This document shows positions 60,321-64,000 of a DNA stretch of 64,000 bases, one piece after another. The stretch is from assembly GCA_030525945.1 (NCBI GenBank), contig JAUNDT010000007.1, forward strand, positions 1-64,000. Direction: 5' to 3'. Under the pieces are notes generated by a model, which saw only the letters and a program-made list of their open reading frames with translations, did not search any database and was not told where the DNA came from. The stretch is from Coriobacteriaceae bacterium (GTDB lineage Bacteria; Actinomycetota; Coriobacteriia; Coriobacteriales; Coriobacteriaceae). The translations under genes were made by a program, and so were the position numbers. Each line of letters starts with the position of its first letter. The first letter of the stretch is position 1.

Positions 60321-62750
60321 CTACCTGCAGAATTCGTCTCGCCAGCCAACAACGCGCTCGCGCATGCCCTCGATATCCAAAACACCTTCGGCAAAGCCCT
60401 TGCGCACGAGCTCCTGCGGCAGGAACTCGTCGTACTTATCGAAGTACGGGACCTCACCCGGATACACTAGATCGATGGGCGCAAAATCCGCCTCGGCCTC
60501 AGCCGCCACAACCTCAAAGAACGTCTCGGCATCGGCCTTCATGCGGAATTGCATGAAGTACGGCCTCGACGGGTCGAGTCCTTTGAGCCCCAGCTCACCC
60601 GCGCATTTGATCTTGAGGAGGCGCTCAAGCGCGAGGAAGGCGTAGCTGCCCAGCCATGGGAAGAGCGCCCAGGTGTCGCCGCCCAGGTTGATGAGCGGTG
60701 ACCCGCTGCGACCCGCTATGCCCGCGTTTTCCGCCACATGGCGCGTCTGCGCGAGTCGGGCTCGAGCATTGCCCATGAGGTAGGGGTACACCTCGTGCTC
60801 CTCCAGCGCGCGCTTCATGCGCTCGAGCACGTGCGTGTTGATGTCGCCCGCGCAGTCGCCGAAGTACGCCGGAACGCGTCCCTTGACCTGCGTGCAGTAC
60901 ACCAAGTGCCGCTTCCAGTCGACTTCTTCCACCAGCCAGCAATGGCCCGCGATGGCGATGCGCTCGCCAGCGGGCGGTGGGTTCACGATGGTGCCGAGCT
61001 CGGAGCTCTCGCATCGCACCGTGAACTCCTCGTTCTCCTGGAACACGGCGTAGAACTTGAAGGAATTGGTCACGCGCTCACCTGCGAGGCCCACGATGAG
61101 CTCGCCGCCCTCGGTCATCTCGATGTGGTCGATCTCGATGAGATGGCGCAGTAGGCACCGCAGGTCGTCGGCGCTGACGCGGTGGAAATACGATAGCGTG
61201 AGCACGCGTCCCGCCAGCTCGGCGGGGGAGAGCTCGCCGCAGCTGGCGAGCGTGCCCATGACCTGGTGGTAGAGCAGGCTGTATGGTAGCCGGTCGAGCG
61301 CGGGCGGTTCAACCCAGTGCTCCTCGCGGTAGAGCTGCACGAGCGCGATACCCTGCAACAGCTTCCAGGGGATGGTCTCGGGCAGCATGGCGCGCGGTTC
61401 GGGCTGCTCCTCTCGCATGACGAAGTGCATCTCGGACGGCAAGTCGCGCCTGCCGGTGCGACCCATACGCTGGAGGAAGCTCGACACGGTAAAGGGCGCG
61501 TCGATTTGAAATGCGCGCTCGAGGCGGCCGATGTCGATGCCGAGTTCGAGCGTGGCGGTGGTCACGGTGGTCTGCGCCTGCTCCTCGTCGCGCATGAGCT
61601 CCTCGGCGGTTTGCCGGTAGGCGGCGGACAGGTTGCCGTGGTGGATGAGGAAGCGGTCGGGCTCGTGGTTCGCCTCGCAGTACGCGCGCAGGCTCGCGCA
61701 CACGGCTTCGGCCTCCTCGCGGGAGTTCACGAACACGAGACATTTGCGGCCGCGCGTGTGCTCAAAGATGTAACCCAGTCCCGGGTCCGCATTTTGCGGC
61801 GCGGTGTCGGAAGAGGCGAGGAGCTCGGCTTGCCCGGGGGATTCGAGGTTCACCCCATCGGCGCCGGGTTCGGGGTGGGCGCCAATGGGCGCCGGTGCAA
61901 TCGGCCCGGTGCTCCCCTCTGCCGCCTGTGGGAGCAATTCCTCTACGCTCGGCACATCCGTGTTGGGATTCGTGCAACTCAGCACATCCGCTTGGACTAC
62001 GCCGCTGTTCCGGCGCCCCTCTTGCCACGCGCGCTCCTGGGCCTGCGGGCCGCTCACGTAAAAATGCTCCATGGACAGGCGCCACGTGCGGCGCGGCTCC
62101 TCAAAGCGCGGGATCACGCAGCCGCGTCCCGTTCCCGCCGACAGGAATGCGCCGGCGCGCTCGGGGTCGCCGATGGTGGCGGAAAGCCCGATACGGCGCG
62201 GGTTCACGCCTGCCATGCGCGACAGGCGCTCAATGAGGCAGAGTGCCTGGCCGCCGCGATCGCCGCGCAACAGCGAGTGGACTTCGTCGATCACCACGTA
62301 GCGCAGGTCGCAGAAGAGGCGGGGGACGGCCATGTGCTTGTGCAGGAGCAGGGCCTCGAGCGACTCGGGCGTGATCTGCAGGATGCCGCTGGGCTTTTTG
62401 ATCATCTTGGCCTTGTGCGACGCCGAGACGTCGCCGTGCCAGTGCCATACGGGGATGTCCGCCTCTTCGCACAGGTCGTTCAAGCGGTAGAACTGGTCGT
62501 TGATGAGGGCTTTGAGCGGCCCGATGTAAAGGGCGCCAACGGATGCGGGCGGGTTCTCCCAAAACTCAGTGAGAATGGGGAAGAAGGCCGCTTCGGTTTT
62601 GCCCGATGCCGTGGACGCGGTGAGCAGGATGTTATCGTCGGTATTGAAAATGGCATCTGCCGCGGCAACCTGGATCGAGCGCAGCGATTCCCATTCATGC
62701 GCGTAGATGAAGTCCTGGATAAACGGTGCGTAGCGGTCAAATACGTTCAC
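60321..62750 (-). CDS. Lhr-like DEAD/DEAH-box helicase
   Basis: 809 residues. ATP-dependent helicase: motif I TASTASGKTEAAF (Lys51), YVVIDEVHSL, GLSATIGDP, LVFVNSREEAE and RMGRTGRRDLPS. The C-terminal domains (ELSPAELAGRVLTLSYFHRV, ERIAIAGHCWLVEEVD) resemble the winged-helix and beta parts of Lhr-type enzymes. About 75 Pro/Ala/Glu-rich residues (around 245-320, with PAPIGAHPEPGADGVN) interrupt the linker between the RecA folds. GTG 62750 was chosen because AGAGAGGAGG precedes it at ideal distance; ATG codons farther upstream have no site. Likely role: DNA repair or RNA remodelling. Confidence 0.87.
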   Translation of the reverse strand: MNVFDRYAPFIQDFIYAHEWESLRSIQVAAADAIFNTDDNILLTASTASGKTEAAFFPILTEFWENPPASVGALYIGPLKALINDQFYRLNDLCEEADIPVWHWHGDVSASHKAKMIKKPSGILQITPESLEALLLHKHMAVPRLFCDLRYVVIDEVHSLLRGDRGGQALCLIERLSRMAGVNPRRIGLSATIGDPERAGAFLSAGTGRGCVIPRFEEPRRTWRLSMEHFYVSGPQAQERAWQEGRRNSGVVQADVLSCTNPNTDVPSVEELLPQAAEGSTGPIAPAPIGAHPEPGADGVNLESPGQAELLASSDTAPQNADPGLGYIFEHTRGRKCLVFVNSREEAEAVCASLRAYCEANHEPDRFLIHHGNLSAAYRQTAEELMRDEEQAQTTVTTATLELGIDIGRLERAFQIDAPFTVSSFLQRMGRTGRRDLPSEMHFVMREEQPEPRAMLPETIPWKLLQGIALVQLYREEHWVEPPALDRLPYSLLYHQVMGTLASCGELSPAELAGRVLTLSYFHRVSADDLRCLLRHLIEIDHIEMTEGGELIVGLAGERVTNSFKFYAVFQENEEFTVRCESSELGTIVNPPPAGERIAIAGHCWLVEEVDWKRHLVYCTQVKGRVPAYFGDCAGDINTHVLERMKRALEEHEVYPYLMGNARARLAQTRHVAENAGIAGRSGSPLINLGGDTWALFPWLGSYAFLALERLLKIKCAGELGLKGLDPSRPYFMQFRMKADAETFFEVVAAEAEADFAPIDLVYPGEVPYFDKYDEFLPQELVRKGFAEGVLDIEGMRERVVGWRDEFCR

Positions 62751-62825
62751 GAACGGCCTCCTCTCTGAGCGTGAAGCCGAGCATACCCGGCGCATGCAGG
62801 AATGCGCGTGGGGTATACTCGTAAC

Positions 62826-62912
62826 AAGCAAGAGGTTTAAGCCCTCCTGTGGTTGAGGTCTGGTGGGCATGCCCACATGTAGAGCCGTCTCGCACAAGGC
62901 GGCTCTACCCCG
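62826..62912 (+). ncRNA. Probable antisense RNA of a type I toxin-antitoxin pair
   Basis: TATACT at 62814-62819 could be a -10, giving a transcript from about 62826 that faces the toxin gene. It includes GCCCTCCTG (complementary to the toxin's GGAGGG) and a strong hairpin GTAGAGCCG/CGGCTCTAC (62879-62908), which could be a terminator shared by both strands. This is the layout of Fst/par-type systems. The ends are estimates. Confidence 0.45.
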
Positions 62913-62936
62913 TAAACGCGGGCATGCCACACCAAG

Positions 62937-63020
62937 CTAAGCGGTCAACAATACAATCAAAGCGACGGCAAGTGCCATCACGATCGCAAGGACCCGCAAA
63001 AGCAGGGTGAGCATGCGCAC
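62937..63020 (-). CDS. 27-residue hydrophobic peptide, putative type I toxin
   Basis: Starting at GTG 63020 (or ATG 63014) the minus strand encodes RMLTLLLRVLAIVMALAV followed by ALIVLLTA, a single membrane helix with two Arg at its start. GGAGGG six bases before the GTG supports translation. An extended -10 (TGCTATACT, minus strand, 63078-63086) lies upstream. Peptides of this size and make-up are typical toxins of type I systems, which damage the membrane. The stop (62937-62939) is followed by the structured region of the facing RNA. No family name is given; function is inferred from form and context. Confidence 0.55.
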   Translation of the reverse strand: MRMLTLLLRVLAIVMALAVALIVLLTA

Positions 63021-63188
63021 GGGGTACCCTCCAATCTTCCTGCAAGACTCGGAGAGCGCCGCCTGCCTGCTATGGTTAGTATAGCAAAAACACGAACAGA
63101 TGTTTGGTATACTTCTGCTTTACTTGAATAAACAATTTGCTTGGGATAGTCTTGAGCCGTGGTGGCGACTGATGAAATCAGGTGGATT

Positions 63189-64000
63189 ATGTTGGAGAAG
63201 TCCGACCCTCGAAGCGACGGATTTTTTAGCGGTGCAGCTGAGTTCTCCCGGCTTGGCGCTGGTATCGCTGGGGATGTTGCCGATAGGGTTGTCTGCCTCT
63301 GTGCGGCAATTGATACCGGTAGCATCGAGGCGGTTGATTTGCTCCTGTTCGAGGGTTTCGATGTGAATGAGGTCGTTGACTTTCCAGATTACGGGAGATA
63401 TCGTAGGCCTTTAGCATGGGCGATTTTGGCCAATAAACCGAGGATTGCCAAGCATCTGATTGAAAAGGGCGCCGAGGTCGGGAATACTCCGTTTCAATAC
63501 CCGACGTTTGGAGCCTCGGATCTAAACAGCTTGCTGGGGCTCGATTCGTTGCAAACGATTGCTGCAGTGCAGGTGTCGAGCGAAGCGTTCGGTCGGTTAA
63601 ATCAGAATGAGCCAAATGCACTGGATATCGAGAGGGCAATGTTGGGACATTCGCCCTTGGCTGCGGCCTGCTATATGAAGTCGGAGGATATGGTTAAGAC
63701 CCTCTTGGACGCAGGTGCGGAATTCGGGGACTTTTTCTACAGGTCGATAATGGCTGTGTTTGATGGCACTGTGCACTGTTCCGAAGAAGAGCGGTTGTCT
63801 CTCCTCAGGTTGGTTTTTCGCTCTCGCGACCGAGTTGGATTCGATCGCTTCACCGACGCGGTGACCAATTTTGAGCAACATGTCAATGGGGAGTGGAGAA
63901 GAAGCCTGTCCGATGACGAGTTCATTCCATCGACGGCTCTTCAGAAAAAGGCCTGGCGCAAATGCGACAGGATGCTCAGGAATCTTGCGCTTAAGGAAAA
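63189..64000 (+). CDS. Ankyrin-repeat protein, 5' part only
   Basis: At least 270 residues, open to the right edge. Two ankyrin units are clear: DTGSIEAVDLLLFEGFDVN with PLAWAIL and IAKHLIEKGAEV, and later HSPLAAACYMKSEDMVKTLL with DAGAEFGD. Ankyrin repeats bind other proteins. The sequence is somewhat richer in A+T than its neighbours. ATG 63189 follows AGGTGG closely. The right end, and any further domain, lie outside the window. Confidence 0.78.
   Translation, partial: MLEKSDPRSDGFFSGAAEFSRLGAGIAGDVADRVVCLCAAIDTGSIEAVDLLLFEGFDVNEVVDFPDYGRYRRPLAWAILANKPRIAKHLIEKGAEVGNTPFQYPTFGASDLNSLLGLDSLQTIAAVQVSSEAFGRLNQNEPNALDIERAMLGHSPLAAACYMKSEDMVKTLLDAGAEFGDFFYRSIMAVFDGTVHCSEEERLSLLRLVFRSRDRVGFDRFTDAVTNFEQHVNGEWRRSLSDDEFIPSTALQKKAWRKCDRMLRNLALKE

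Noticed and set aside
61317..62768. Plus-strand frame opposite the Lhr-like helicase
   Set aside because: Shadow of a gene with all helicase motifs.

Overview
The window is GC-rich, densely coded DNA of a bacterial chromosome, most likely from a Gram-positive actinobacterium of the Coriobacteriia (Collinsella-like). This placement is an inference from GC-rich third positions, AGGAGG-type ribosome binding sites, an LPQTG sortase anchor, lipoproteins with classic lipoboxes, a DUF3516 helicase and a GMP synthase lacking its amidotransferase half. No species is claimed. No tRNA, rRNA or CRISPR array was seen.

Layout. 1-9.9 kb: ordinary genes (start of a GyrB/ParE-like gene, zinc alcohol dehydrogenase, Dus, TrmO, a DUF559-like nuclease, HIRAN protein, sortase-anchored C69 dipeptidase) separated by repeat-rich gaps. 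10-25 kb: a defence and toxin-antitoxin island. It holds a small-protein/nucleotidyltransferase pair inserted at the 3' end of an isochorismatase gene, a single-chain Sau3AI-type endonuclease/C5-methyltransferase fusion, two HNH proteins around a DUF262 protein, Mrr, Phd/ParE and Fic. A 140-bp inverted-repeat element occurs three times here. 25-39 kb: DUF2130 protein, permease, GMP synthase ATP-PPase, secreted nuclease, methylguanine methyltransferase, small membrane proteins, a HTH/Ser-Thr kinase pair and a Ski2-like helicase. 39-45.8 kb: a tRNA-modification group (TrmB-like, Trm9-like, Elp3) and a spermidine-synthase-like protein.

45.8-60.1 kb is the most unusual region. A TerY-P signalling triad (vWA protein, PP2C phosphatase, zinc-ribbon kinase) sits in one minus-strand cluster with a PIN nuclease, an acidic protein, a coiled-coil protein and a Gly/Ser/Tyr-rich peptide. 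Beside it are two FHA-domain paralogues, a kinase-RyR protein and a membrane-anchored TIR/beta-propeller protein. Phosphorylation (two kinases), its reversal (PP2C), phosphopeptide reading (FHA) and candidate effectors (TIR, PIN) are all present, so a phospho-regulated stress or anti-phage system is a reasonable reading, though untested. 60.3-64 kb: an Lhr-like helicase, a probable type I toxin with a facing RNA, and the start of an ankyrin-repeat gene.

Two themes cut across the window. First, several gaps hold inverted pairs of a GGTCAAAATACCC-containing sequence next to degenerate short tandem repeats. Second, many conserved enzymes (TrmO, Trm9-like, Elp3, the spermidine-synthase homologue, both helicases) carry Ala/Gly/Pro-rich low-complexity inserts that their families normally lack.
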